A stretch of DNA of 64,000 nucleotides, taken from the NCBI RefSeq assembly GCF_037963145.1, contig NZ_CP150144.1, positions 3,038,001 to 3,102,000 on the forward strand. Reading direction: 5' to 3'. The notes under the pieces were generated by a model that was not told where the DNA came from, did not search any database, and worked only from the letters and a program-made list of their open reading frames with translations. Shown here piece after piece: positions 34,308-42,586 of this stretch. This DNA comes from Oceanobacillus sp. FSL K6-2867 (lineage in GTDB: Bacteria; Bacillota; Bacilli; Bacillales; Amphibacillaceae). A program made the translations under genes and the position numbers. The first letter of the stretch is position 1. Every line of letters begins with the position of its first letter.

Positions 34308-34631
34308 GTTGAGAATTGCCTTTTTACAGGAGTATACTTAATTAACTGGCCAGTTTTAAAAAAGAAAATTACAAGGATATCTATGCAATGTAGCGGTGTA
34401 GATACTGCAAATCTGCTTGGAATATTAATGGCAAATGAGCTGCCTAAATGATAAATGAATAATACTTCTTTATTTTTGTAAGATGTGCATCGTTTCAAAA
34501 GTTTCCTCGGAATTATTTTCCGAATATTTTTATAAAACGAAGGGATTTAAATCTACTTCTTAATAATAGAAAGTAAAGCTATGGTAATCGAATCATGTTG
34601 AATTTCAATTCATTGAAAAGGGTGGGTGTGT
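34308..34631 (+). other. Spacer between creatinase-like and GltS-like genes
   Basis: The 324 bp show no gene, clear terminator or promoter. A minus-strand frame of 64 codons (34304-34498) has no protein-like features and was not called. Confidence 0.4.
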
Positions 34632-35978
34632 ATGGTTGAAGAAATATTTGATACGTTGATGATATTCGGTATGTTATTGATTGCTGGAGTAGCTATCCGT
34701 GAAACGGTTCCTTTTTTTCAACGGTTTCTGATTCCGTCCAGTGTAATTGCTGGATTTTTAGGACTAATTCTTGGCCAACAAGTGCTAGGTTGGATTACGA
34801 TTCCTGAATCGTTTGAATCAATTCCTATCTATGCAATGTATATCTTGATGACTTGTGTTCCTTTGGGGATTACCGTTACAGGTAAGAAAATTGTCCAACA
34901 TATGGATTTTGCCTTTGGTAACATGGTGATGTATGGATTCCAATTAGCTTTTGGTGTTTTAATCGGAATTATACTTCTCCGATTCTGGCCGGGTCTGCCT
35001 GATGGTTGGGGCTTGATGGCTGTTGCAGCGTTCTTCGGCTCTCATGGAAGTGTTCCGATTGTCTCCAGTGTCATTGATCCAACTGGAGAGCTTGGTGCTC
35101 AAAGTTTGGGAATGGTTATGGCTACATTAGGTGTATTAATAGCTATCATACCAGGGATCATTTTGGCTAACTATGGTATTCGTCGTGGATGGGGTGCTTT
35201 TACGAAGGATATTATGAATAAAAATAAGAGCTTCTTCCGCGGTACTCTGCCCGAAAAAGACCGTAAACCGATAGGCAGAATTACCGTTAATCCGAGTAAC
35301 GTAACTTCACTCGCTTTCCAGCTAGGTATTCTTGCTGTCAGTTTTAAATTTGGTGAGCTACTTTTATCAGGTATTGGGACGCTAATCCCGTTTTTTAGCA
35401 ATATCCCTACGATGATTTATGGTATTGTCGGTTCACTTATTCTATGGCCGCTTATGAAAATGGTGAAATTTGATGGGTACGTTGATAAGCCGACCATTAA
35501 TGAAATAAGTAATTTCTCTCTAGAAATTATTATTTTAACAGCTTGCGCTTCTATTCAGTTAAGTATTATTACCGAATTCTTCATTCCTCTGTTAATCTTA
35601 ACAATTATTATTTGTGGTATTACTTTCATTTTTAATCATTTCTGGTATAGAAAAATTAAAAATCCTGAATGGTTTGAAAAGTCTTTGATGAGCTATGGTA
35701 TGTCAACGGGGTCCAATCCACAGGGGCTTTCTCTTGTGCGGGTTGTTGATCCTAATAATGAATCTAGTATTTACGAGGCACTGGGCGTCTATAATGCGGT
35801 CTTTTTCTGGAATAAACTCCTCCTGCCTCTTGCAGCTTCCCTGATACTAGTAGGTACGGTAGTTCCTGTTTATCTCATTGGAATTGGTTTAATGGTTGTT
35901 CCATTAGTGTTAGCCTTTTTTCTCTTCAGAAAGAAGAAAGTTAGTGGAAGTTCTAACTCTTCACGAAAATCTGGCTGA
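34632..35978 (+). CDS. GltS-like sodium/carboxylate symporter (third homologue)
   Basis: The 448-residue membrane carrier has two inverted halves with loop motifs FFGSHGSVPIVSSVIDPTG (first half) and YGMSTGSNPQGLSLVRVVDP (second half), divergent from the GGHG/GHGLGAT motifs of true GltS. It therefore belongs to a side branch of the family with a different substrate. Hydrophobic segments run throughout, and the tail is basic (RKKKVSGSSNSSRKSG). The ATG at 34632 with GGGTGGG upstream is preferred to GTG at 34626. It is probably the transporter for the substrate of the creatinase-like enzyme, inferred from neighbourhood. Confidence 0.85.
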   Translation: MVEEIFDTLMIFGMLLIAGVAIRETVPFFQRFLIPSSVIAGFLGLILGQQVLGWITIPESFESIPIYAMYILMTCVPLGITVTGKKIVQHMDFAFGNMVMYGFQLAFGVLIGIILLRFWPGLPDGWGLMAVAAFFGSHGSVPIVSSVIDPTGELGAQSLGMVMATLGVLIAIIPGIILANYGIRRGWGAFTKDIMNKNKSFFRGTLPEKDRKPIGRITVNPSNVTSLAFQLGILAVSFKFGELLLSGIGTLIPFFSNIPTMIYGIVGSLILWPLMKMVKFDGYVDKPTINEISNFSLEIIILTACASIQLSIITEFFIPLLILTIIICGITFIFNHFWYRKIKNPEWFEKSLMSYGMSTGSNPQGLSLVRVVDPNNESSIYEALGVYNAVFFWNKLLLPLAASLILVGTVVPVYLIGIGLMVVPLVLAFFLFRKKKVSGSSNSSRKSG

Positions 35979-36056
35979 CAATTAAAGTTAAACATGACTA
36001 TTTTGCCTTGCCTTTTTGGTAAAATTCTCAGTACTAGTATTGGAGGAGGGTTATAA

Positions 36057-36101
36057 ATGTCTTTAGGTGATCTACAGAGTGAATTAATGTTAAAAAAATA
36101 A
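36057..36101 (+). pseudogene. Start of a gene truncated after 14 codons
   Basis: A very strong ribosome site (GGAGGAGGG, 7 bases spacing) precedes ATG and only 14 codons (MSLGDLQSELMLKK) before TAA. The strong site with so short a frame suggests the front of a deleted or decayed gene. A functional micropeptide cannot be excluded. Confidence 0.3.
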
Positions 36102-36153
36102 GAGAACGAATTACCTTTCAATAGATTCGATAGATATTGTTTAAGAATATTGC

Positions 36154-36222
36154 TATAATTAGAGTTGTAGCAACCACATAAAGCGGATGGACGGTTGACC
36201 ATCTCCCATGAGGGGAGGTGGT
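36154..36222 (+). promoter_or_regulatory. Extended -10 promoter and Shine-Dalgarno-sequestering hairpin of the small toxin gene
   Basis: TGCTATAAT (TATAAT at 36154-36159) is an extended -10 element. In the leader, ACCATCTCCC (36198-36207) pairs with GGGAGGTGGT (36213-36222) over a 5-base loop with a single G-T pair. This buries the whole ribosome site of the gene that starts at 36228, a common device in type I toxin mRNAs. Confidence 0.65.
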
Positions 36223-36227
36223 ATAAA

Positions 36228-36332
36228 ATGACGACATATGAAGCAATCATCATTGCACTGACATCGAGTATAGTTCTAGTAAATGTGCTAGCACTAGTTG
36301 TGCAGATCGTCAAAGAAACAAGAAAAAAGTAA
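36228..36332 (+). CDS. Putative holin-like type I toxin peptide
   Basis: The 34-residue peptide has a short polar start (MTTYEA), one hydrophobic membrane segment of about 20 residues (IIIALTSSIVLVNVLALVVQ) and a basic tail (IVKETRKK). The M-T-x-Y-E-A/S opening, single helix and Lys-rich end match the small 'putative holin-like toxin' family (BsrG/TxpA/YonT-like size class) of Firmicutes type I toxin-antitoxin systems. The ribosome site AGGGGAGGTGG is strong but lies in a hairpin. A shared bidirectional terminator and a convergent promoter downstream suggest an antisense antitoxin RNA. Activity is unproven. Confidence 0.7.
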   Translation: MTTYEAIIIALTSSIVLVNVLALVVQIVKETRKK

Positions 36333-36374
36333 CCGTCCTTCGCCCGATCAAAGTTTAGGATAGGTTACTTTTTA
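36323..36374. terminator. Bidirectional terminator of the toxin mRNA and convergent RNA
   Basis: AAAAAAGTAACC pairs with GGTTACTTTTT, extended inside by GTCC/GGAT. A-runs and T-runs on both flanks serve both strands. It overlaps the last codons of the toxin gene. Confidence 0.8.
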
Positions 36375-36475
36375 AAACTTAACCAACTATTCTGGTCAGC
36401 CGCTCTTCATGCGGCATGTAGTTGCTTTGGCTGGGTGTTAGTAGCACTCAGTCTATTTTATTATATATTGCTTCT
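36323..36475 (-). ncRNA. Candidate antisense antitoxin RNA
   Basis: On the minus strand, TTGCAT (36511-36506), an 18-base spacer and TATAAT (36487-36482) form a good sigma-A promoter pointing at the toxin gene. Transcription would begin near 36475, pass a GCCGC/GCGGC hairpin (about 36400-36416) and stop at the bidirectional terminator, giving about 150 nt complementary to the toxin 3' end. Prediction only. Confidence 0.4.
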
Positions 36476-36726
36476 TAACTTATTATACATGAATTCATTA
36501 CCTATATGCAATAATTCTATAATCGATTTGTGAAGGTCAATATTATTGTTGAATTTAAGAAAAACATTTAGATTGATGATTTGATACTCGTGTAATGCGA
36601 TAACTGTTCTCAGTAAACCTCAAGATATATTCATGATGAATGATTGAATCCATTAACGCAACTGTAACGTAATTAGTTACCTGTCACTCCTCCAGCATAC
36701 AACGTTTTTTTCTTAAACTAATAGCC

Positions 36727-37089
36727 CTAATGTCCAATCTCCTTCAAAAATTTGTATCCTGTAATAAAACCGCCAATAAGATGTTTTTCAGATTCAAGTA
36801 CGGTTATTCGGTTGAGCGCTGGTTCAAGATTAAAAAATGCATCTTCTTGTTCTTTGGTACTGCATTGCTCTAGGGCACTGTTTAATGAATCGTCCAATTT
36901 TGTATACGCATTGTCACTATAGTTTAGATTATCAGTTCTATTTTACTTTAAGAGTTCAGTGTAAGCAATCTCTTTTAAAACTTCTATCATACCTTTCTCA
37001 AAAGCAATTTCAAGACGTTTCATTGCTTCCATATCATTCTTATGAGGAGTTTCACTGTATATCCTCACTAAATTATCGAAGGGCACCAT
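36727..37089 (-). pseudogene. Small hypothetical gene interrupted by one in-frame stop
   Basis: On the minus strand a frame of 121 codons is broken by one TAA at 36943-36945. The upper part reads MVPFDNLVRIYSETPHKND onward and the lower part includes LEQCSTKEQEDAFFNLEPAL and HLIGGFITGYKFLKEIGH. Both halves look like real helical protein, and the C-terminal F-I-x-G-Y/F-x-F-L-K-E-I recalls small Firmicutes DUF proteins of phage-like regions. No good ribosome site precedes the ATG, and the frame stays open a little further upstream. The surrounding spacer 36480-37249 has nothing else. Confidence 0.4.
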
Positions 37090-37249
37090 TATACGTCTTT
37101 GATCCAAATTCGGGTTGTAAATACTTTCCCTATCCCGATGTCCTTACCTTGACGAATTTTTGTATGTATAGTTAAATTGTTAACATAACTATCAGACTAT
37201 TTACATTAATTGGTGTGTTATGATGTTCATATTTAGAGGTGGTGGATTT

Positions 37250-38839
37250 TTGAGTCTTTCATTACGAAATGCAATGAAGTTAGGGAAGTTTAGTGAGTGT
37301 GAGATTGTTGCTGGTCATCAGGGGTTGGCGAGGATTATTGAAAATATTACAATCATGGAAGTTCCGGATATTATTCAATGGCTAAAGGGGAAGGAATTGA
37401 TCTTAACATCTTTGTTTGCGATTAAGGATGACTTAGATGCACAAAATATGCTCGTACAACAATTACATAATTCAGGAGCATCTGGATTGGCAATTAAGAC
37501 CTCAAGATATATCCAAACCATTCCGGATGAAATTATCAATACAGCAAATAGGCTTGGATTTCCGGTGATTATTATTCCGGATCATGTGAAATATTTAGAC
37601 ATTCTCTCACCGGTCATGCATCATGTCTTTAATGACAAGGTTGTTTTACAGGAGGATCTTGATCAAGCAACGAAGATATTGCATGAGATTTCACTGCATA
37701 GTCAAAGTATAGATGATTTTAGAATGCATGTTAGTAACCTTACGAAAAATATGATTACGATTGAAAGTGAGTTCCCATTTATTGAGCTACCAGACCTTGA
37801 AAAGTCAATTACTCCTTTAAGCGAGAGACAAATTGATGAATTGTCCGTCATTCAACGACCGATGCAATATGAGCGGGAAATTGATAGGAAAGCTATTTCG
37901 TGTATTGTTGCACCGATTATCGTTGACAAGCAATATTATGGAAACATTACGTGCTGGGAAGTAAATAATAAACATTTATCAACCGATCTTGCTATTTTAG
38001 AGAGGGCATCAAGTCTACTTTCCTTGGAATTTTTGAAATTAAAGGTCAAGTATGACGTTGAACAACAGTATAAAAATGATTTTATTCGAGAACTATTATT
38101 TAGTGAAAATATGAAAGCGAAAAATCTGATTGAATGGGGCGATAAATACCGAATTACGAGGCAAGATGCTTATCGCTGTTTGTTGATTCGTGCCATGGAT
38201 AGGAATTCTGCAGAAGAAATGAATGTAGAATTAAAGGGATATCGTATGGATGCCATCATTCAAAGGATTATTCCAGGTGTACTGATTGGACATATAAGCA
38301 AAGGGATTTGTATCATTCTCCCAGCCCTTGAAGATAGAGAACATCTCTGCCATAAAATTTTAGAAGTGCTCTCAAAGGATGTAGCCTCCACTGTTCAGCT
38401 CCATCTTGGTGTTGGTCGATTAGAAACAGGCCCGGAAGGCATTCAGCAAAGCTATGTACAAGCAGAGCAAGCATTGCGCTTAGGAATAAGTGTAATGCAT
38501 ACACAAGAAATTCTATATTACGATGACTTGGGATCATATCGCCTTCTTAGTAAATTAAAGGATGATCATGAGCTCCTCGCCTTTTACGACGAAACGGTGG
38601 GGCGGTTGCTTCCATACGATACGAGAAATGAACTGTTAAACACTTTAACAAGTTATTTTTACAATGATGAAATTCTGAAACTAACCGCAAATGATCTGTT
38701 TATTCATGTGAACACATTAAAATATCGCATCAAAAGAATAGAAGAACTAACAGGGCATGATTTAAAAAAATCAGAAGGAAAAATGAATCTCTATTTAGGT
38801 CTGAAGATACATCGTCTCTTGTATTCCGACAAACAGTGA
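37250..38839 (+). CDS. PucR family transcriptional regulator
   Basis: The 529-residue protein has an N-terminal PucR domain (about 10-125; RNAMKLGKFSECEIVAGHQG and KELILTSLFAIKDD), a GGDEF-like/CdaR middle region (about 280-410) and a C-terminal PucR-type HTH. The HTH is at about 460-520 and contains LTANDLFIHVNTLKYRIKRIEELTG. PucR proteins control purine or other nitrogen-source catabolism. The start is TTG at 37250, with AGAGGTGG seven bases before; upstream ATG codons at 37220 lack spacing. It is the first gene of the cluster and transcribed in the same direction as the putative orotate operon, with a terminator in between, so it is the likely local activator. Confidence 0.9.
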   Translation: MSLSLRNAMKLGKFSECEIVAGHQGLARIIENITIMEVPDIIQWLKGKELILTSLFAIKDDLDAQNMLVQQLHNSGASGLAIKTSRYIQTIPDEIINTANRLGFPVIIIPDHVKYLDILSPVMHHVFNDKVVLQEDLDQATKILHEISLHSQSIDDFRMHVSNLTKNMITIESEFPFIELPDLEKSITPLSERQIDELSVIQRPMQYEREIDRKAISCIVAPIIVDKQYYGNITCWEVNNKHLSTDLAILERASSLLSLEFLKLKVKYDVEQQYKNDFIRELLFSENMKAKNLIEWGDKYRITRQDAYRCLLIRAMDRNSAEEMNVELKGYRMDAIIQRIIPGVLIGHISKGICIILPALEDREHLCHKILEVLSKDVASTVQLHLGVGRLETGPEGIQQSYVQAEQALRLGISVMHTQEILYYDDLGSYRLLSKLKDDHELLAFYDETVGRLLPYDTRNELLNTLTSYFYNDEILKLTANDLFIHVNTLKYRIKRIEELTGHDLKKSEGKMNLYLGLKIHRLLYSDKQ

Positions 38840-38980
38840 GCACATGGACAGCAGGATTAAAAAACTATTGTTTCGTTCTTAATGGAATTAAGAGAAGTCC
38901 ATCGTAACCATTTGTATTGATTGCAACTATTTATACACAACATGAGCATTACGGATAGGACTATATGGATTAATTCCCTG

Positions 38981-39016
38981 AAAATATATTGTCTCTATGG
39001 ACAATATATTTTTTAT
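38981..39016 (+). terminator. Terminator after the PucR gene
   Basis: AATATATTGTC pairs with GACAATATATT around TCTATG, followed by TTTTTATTTTTT. Confidence 0.8.
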
Positions 39017-39066
39017 TTTTTGTCGATTTCATACATATGATTTTTGAATATTGAAATGTATTATTA

Positions 39067-39080
39067 GATAAAGCGCTTTC
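39067..39080. promoter_or_regulatory. cre-like palindrome upstream of the orotate-type operon
   Basis: ATAAAGCGCTTTCA contains an AAAGCGCTTT core, 40 bp ahead of the first enzyme gene. It resembles CcpA cre sites (read on the other strand, TGAAAGCGCTTTAT). Catabolite repression of the operon is inferred. Confidence 0.5.
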
Positions 39081-39120
39081 AGTATTGTGTGAAATTATTG
39101 TTTAAAGGATGGTGCACAAA

Positions 39121-39861
39121 ATGGATAATATCCATTTAAACATGATCGAACCAGAGGATTTAGGGGAGATTACGCTACTGGTAGGGGATCCTGCTAGGGT
39201 GAGATTGATTGCTGAAAATTGGGAGAATCCGAGAGTTATAACGAATAATCGTGAGTTTATTTTAATGTCTGGATTATGGAAAGGGGTGACGGTTTCCATT
39301 TGTTCAACTGGTATTGGAGTCGGATCGACGGAAATTGCCATCATCGAACTAATCCAAAGTGGTGTGAAGAAGCTTGTACGCTTGGGTGGGTGCGGAGCAT
39401 GGCAGGAAAAGTTTTTGCCTGGAGATTTGATGCTTAATCATGCGATGGTTCGCGATCCGGGATTGCTTTCCCATTATGTTAGTGATGTATACCCAGCTGT
39501 AGCTGATCCCGATTTATTGCAAAAAATTACAAGACAGGCAGAAGGTAGTGGATTTAGGGTGCATACAGGCATTGGCATAACGACACAAAGCTACTACCAC
39601 GGTCAAGGTCGTGAAAACAAGATCAAAAATGGGCCAAAACTGAACAATGATTTTATGCCTTATTGGCAAGAAAGACATATTACGAATGCGGATATGGAAA
39701 CGGCGGTGTTATTTTTACTCGCATCGCTTTATCAAATCCCAGCAGCCAATTGTCTCGTTGTCCATGTTAACCGTTTGAACCAAAAATGGGTGTCGGATGA
39801 GGATTATCAAGGTTTTCATCAGAAAGCGGCAGAAATTGTTCTGGATGCTTGTATCGGCTAA
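39121..39861 (+). CDS. Nucleoside phosphorylase, uridine phosphorylase-like
   Basis: The 246-residue enzyme of the PNP/UDP superfamily has LLVGDPARVRLIAENW near the N-terminus and the phosphate/ribose-binding signature STGIGVGSTEIAIIEL (about 65-80). The active-site ADMETA segment near 190 (NADMETAVLF) also fits. It would cleave a pyrimidine (or other) nucleoside to base and ribose-1-phosphate. The Gln/Arg pair that fixes uracil in true uridine phosphorylases is not clear, so another nucleoside such as orotidine is possible. The ATG at 39121 follows AAAGGATGG; the ATG at 39109 overlaps that site. It is the first gene of the operon. Confidence 0.85.
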   Translation: MDNIHLNMIEPEDLGEITLLVGDPARVRLIAENWENPRVITNNREFILMSGLWKGVTVSICSTGIGVGSTEIAIIELIQSGVKKLVRLGGCGAWQEKFLPGDLMLNHAMVRDPGLLSHYVSDVYPAVADPDLLQKITRQAEGSGFRVHTGIGITTQSYYHGQGRENKIKNGPKLNNDFMPYWQERHITNADMETAVLFLLASLYQIPAANCLVVHVNRLNQKWVSDEDYQGFHQKAAEIVLDACIG

Positions 39862-39928
39862 GTCGAGTAGAAGAGTTTTAAGGATTGTATGAAACGAGAC
39901 GTAAATAAAATGAAGGGATGAGATAACG

Positions 39929-41191
39929 GTGGAGTTAAAACAGGAGAGTTTGCAAGTTTATCAAAAGGAAGATAGTAAATATAGAAAGAAGATTCTTGGT
40001 TCATCCATGCTCGGATTAGGTTTAGAGAGCATGGACATTATGTTTCTATCATTTGTACTTAGCACCATTATTGCTGAGTTTGGCATTTCATCTGCGGCAG
40101 GTGGTTCGATTGCTTCGATTACGAATATCGGTATGCTTCTAGGAGGGGTTATATTCGGTATTCTAGCAGATAAATACGGTAGAATCCGAGTGTTTAGCTA
40201 CACAATTCTACTTTTTGCTGTTGCAACCGCATTAATGGTGTTCGCAAATAATATTTATGTTATCTATTTCCTGCGCTTCTTGGCAGGGGTTGGTGCTGGT
40301 GGAGAATATGGAATCGGGATGGCTCTCGTTGCAGAAGTCTATTCCAGAAAAAAGCTCGGAAAAATGACTTCCTGGGTAACGATTGGAGGGCAAGCTGGTG
40401 CAATTGCCGCTGCCATTCTCGCTGCTATTATCATTCCGCTGTTTGGCTGGCGAGCATTATTTGCGGTCGGAGTTCTTCCTGTTTTCCTTGTTTTATATAT
40501 ACGAAAGAATCTGGATGAAACGGAAGAATGGAAAAAGACACAGGTGGAGATGAAGGCGAAGGGAAAAAGAGGAAATCCACTCGTGAAGCTTTTTGACTCA
40601 CCGAAAACTGCTTATGTAACAATTGCGCTCACAATTATGTCAACGGTGCAGGTGGCGGGTTATTTCGGATTGATGAACTGGATTCCGTCTATATTACAAC
40701 AACAGCTCGGTTTAAGTGTATCTGGCTCTTCACTTTGGATGATCAGCACGATACTTGGGATGTGTGCTGGGATGTTTTTGTTCGGTCGCATCTTAGATCG
40801 CTTCGGTGCAAAGGTTTCCTATAGTATCTTTTTAATTGCATCTGCAGCATCTGTCTTTCTGTACGTATTTGCACAAAGTCCGATAACGATATTGATTGGT
40901 GGAACGATTGTCGGATTCTTTGCGAATGGAATGAATGCTGGTTACGGAGCATTAATTAGTAGTTTCTACCCAACAGAGGTGAGAAGTACGGCTAACAATG
41001 CGATTTTTAATACGGGTAGAGCACTTGGTGGATTATCTCCGATTGCCATTGGGTTCTTGCTCGATCAATTCGGTCTAACAGCTGCAATGGCTTTCTTGTC
41101 GATTCTATACATTATTTCATTAACAGTCATTTTAACCCTACGAGGAGTTCCATTAAAAGGTGTGAAACACCATGAAGCAGCTGGGGAATAA
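39929..41191 (+). CDS. MFS transporter (sugar/aromatic-acid type), candidate orotate or pyrimidine importer
   Basis: The 420-residue carrier has 12 predicted helices. It has the MFS motif between helices 2 and 3 (GILADKYGRIRV) and the acid-symporter-like segment FLAGVGAGGEYGIGMALVAEVYSRKK near 110. The second-half equivalent is GRILDRFGAKV. The start is GTG, preceded by AAGGGATGAG. It lies between the nucleoside phosphorylase and the amidohydrolase genes in one direction. Substrate is inferred from the pathway genes; the family carries many carboxylic acids, consistent with orotate. Confidence 0.87.
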   Translation: MELKQESLQVYQKEDSKYRKKILGSSMLGLGLESMDIMFLSFVLSTIIAEFGISSAAGGSIASITNIGMLLGGVIFGILADKYGRIRVFSYTILLFAVATALMVFANNIYVIYFLRFLAGVGAGGEYGIGMALVAEVYSRKKLGKMTSWVTIGGQAGAIAAAILAAIIIPLFGWRALFAVGVLPVFLVLYIRKNLDETEEWKKTQVEMKAKGKRGNPLVKLFDSPKTAYVTIALTIMSTVQVAGYFGLMNWIPSILQQQLGLSVSGSSLWMISTILGMCAGMFLFGRILDRFGAKVSYSIFLIASAASVFLYVFAQSPITILIGGTIVGFFANGMNAGYGALISSFYPTEVRSTANNAIFNTGRALGGLSPIAIGFLLDQFGLTAAMAFLSILYIISLTVILTLRGVPLKGVKHHEAAGE

Positions 41192-41333
41192 TTTTGTTTT
41201 GAGCGTAACGTATAAAATTGGTTAGCGATTGTGATAAAAATGGTTATGTTTTTTGTTGCTTTAGACATAAAAAATCAAGCGCAATGAATCGTATAATGAA
41301 AGCGGGACCAAATGCAATAGGAGGAGGGAGCTA

Positions 41334-42581
41334 GTGAATAGGAAACGATTCGAATCTACATTAGAAGCCTTAAACCAATTTGGGTACTCTAAAACAGGGA
41401 TCAACCGACTAGCATATTCAGTAGAGGAACTTGCTGCTACACGTTATCTAATGGAACTCTTTGAAAGCGAGGGAATGGACGTAAGAATGGACGCTGTAGG
41501 AAATGTGATTGCAAGGCGCCCTGGTAACAATCCAGAACTAGCAGCAGTTGCTTGTGGATCACATATTGATAGCGTTTATGAAGCGGGGAATTACGATGGG
41601 ACGGTTGGAGTAATTGCCGCTCTAGAAGTCGTTCGTAGTTTGAACGATGAGGCGATTGAAACCGAGCATCCGATAGAAATTATCATTTTCGCTTGTGAGG
41701 AGTCTGCCAGATTCGGGTATTCAACCCTTGGTAGTAAAGCAATGGCCGGTCTTCTGGAAAAAGAGCAGCTAACAAATTTACAGGACAAAAATGGAATATC
41801 AATGGAAACGTCTTTCTTGGAATGTGGATTACGGCTGGAAAAGTTTCAGGAATCGAAACGAGAGAAAGGCGAATTGGAAGTCTTCCTTGAGCTTCATATT
41901 GAACAGGGGCCTGTTTTAGAAAGAGAAGGGAAGCAAATTGGCATCGTAACAGGTATTGCGGGGCCGACGCGGTTTAAATTAGGGGTGTACGGAAAGGCGT
42001 CACATTCGGGAACAACGCCGATGAATCACCGCAGGGATGCGCTTTTAGGTGCTGCAGAAATTGCCCTAAAACTTGAAGAAGTGGCAATCAGAGAAGCATC
42101 CAGCGGGACAGTCGCTACGGTTGGTGTTTTTGATGTAAAACCTGGTGCGATGAATATTGTTCCAGGAATGGTCGAAATGGAAATAGATATTCGCAGTGTT
42201 TCTCAGGAATCAAAAAAACGTGTTGTGCAAGAGCTGGAATATGCTATCAGAGAAGCGGAAAGAAAGCGTGAGTTAACAATTATGAAAACGGAATTGATTG
42301 ATCAATCACCTGTCAAATTGGACCGTGATGTAATGTGTCGTCTGCAGGAGACTTGTGAAAAGTATGGGTATTCCTATATGTATATGACAAGTGGAGCAGG
42401 TCATGATGCGATGAATATGGCGACACTTTGTCCGACGGCTTTAATTTTCATCCCATCAAAGGATGGTTTGAGTCATAATCCAGATGAATATACATCGCTT
42501 GATCAAATTTCTGTTGGCGTGGAGGTTTTAAAAGCGGAGCTATTGAAAGCGTCAAAAGCTACTGAAAAAATAGTGAGGTGA
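41334..42581 (+). CDS. Zn-dependent N-carbamoyl amino acid amidohydrolase (M20 HyuC/AllC/ureidosuccinase-like)
   Basis: The 415-residue enzyme has M20 metal motifs CGSHIDSVYEAGNYDG, FACEESARFG and LELHIEQGPVLEREG. This last Glu-Leu-His-Ile-Glu-Gln-Gly-Pro motif marks the allantoate amidohydrolase / N-carbamoyl-L-amino-acid hydrolase / beta-ureidopropionase group. The C-terminal metal region SGAGHDAMNMA is present. It removes the carbamoyl group as CO2 and ammonia. With dihydroorotate dehydrogenase and dihydroorotase-like genes next to it, N-carbamoyl-L-aspartate is the best substrate guess; allantoate or N-carbamoyl-beta-alanine are alternatives. The start is GTG, with AGGAGGAGGG just upstream. 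Confidence 0.9.
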   Translation: MNRKRFESTLEALNQFGYSKTGINRLAYSVEELAATRYLMELFESEGMDVRMDAVGNVIARRPGNNPELAAVACGSHIDSVYEAGNYDGTVGVIAALEVVRSLNDEAIETEHPIEIIIFACEESARFGYSTLGSKAMAGLLEKEQLTNLQDKNGISMETSFLECGLRLEKFQESKREKGELEVFLELHIEQGPVLEREGKQIGIVTGIAGPTRFKLGVYGKASHSGTTPMNHRRDALLGAAEIALKLEEVAIREASSGTVATVGVFDVKPGAMNIVPGMVEMEIDIRSVSQESKKRVVQELEYAIREAERKRELTIMKTELIDQSPVKLDRDVMCRLQETCEKYGYSYMYMTSGAGHDAMNMATLCPTALIFIPSKDGLSHNPDEYTSLDQISVGVEVLKAELLKASKATEKIVR

Positions 42582-42586
42582 AAGTG

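Noticed and set aside
36837..37175. 112-codon plus-strand frame upstream of pucR
   Set aside because: Cys/Tyr/His-rich composition, no ribosome site, and opposite a more convincing broken minus-strand gene.
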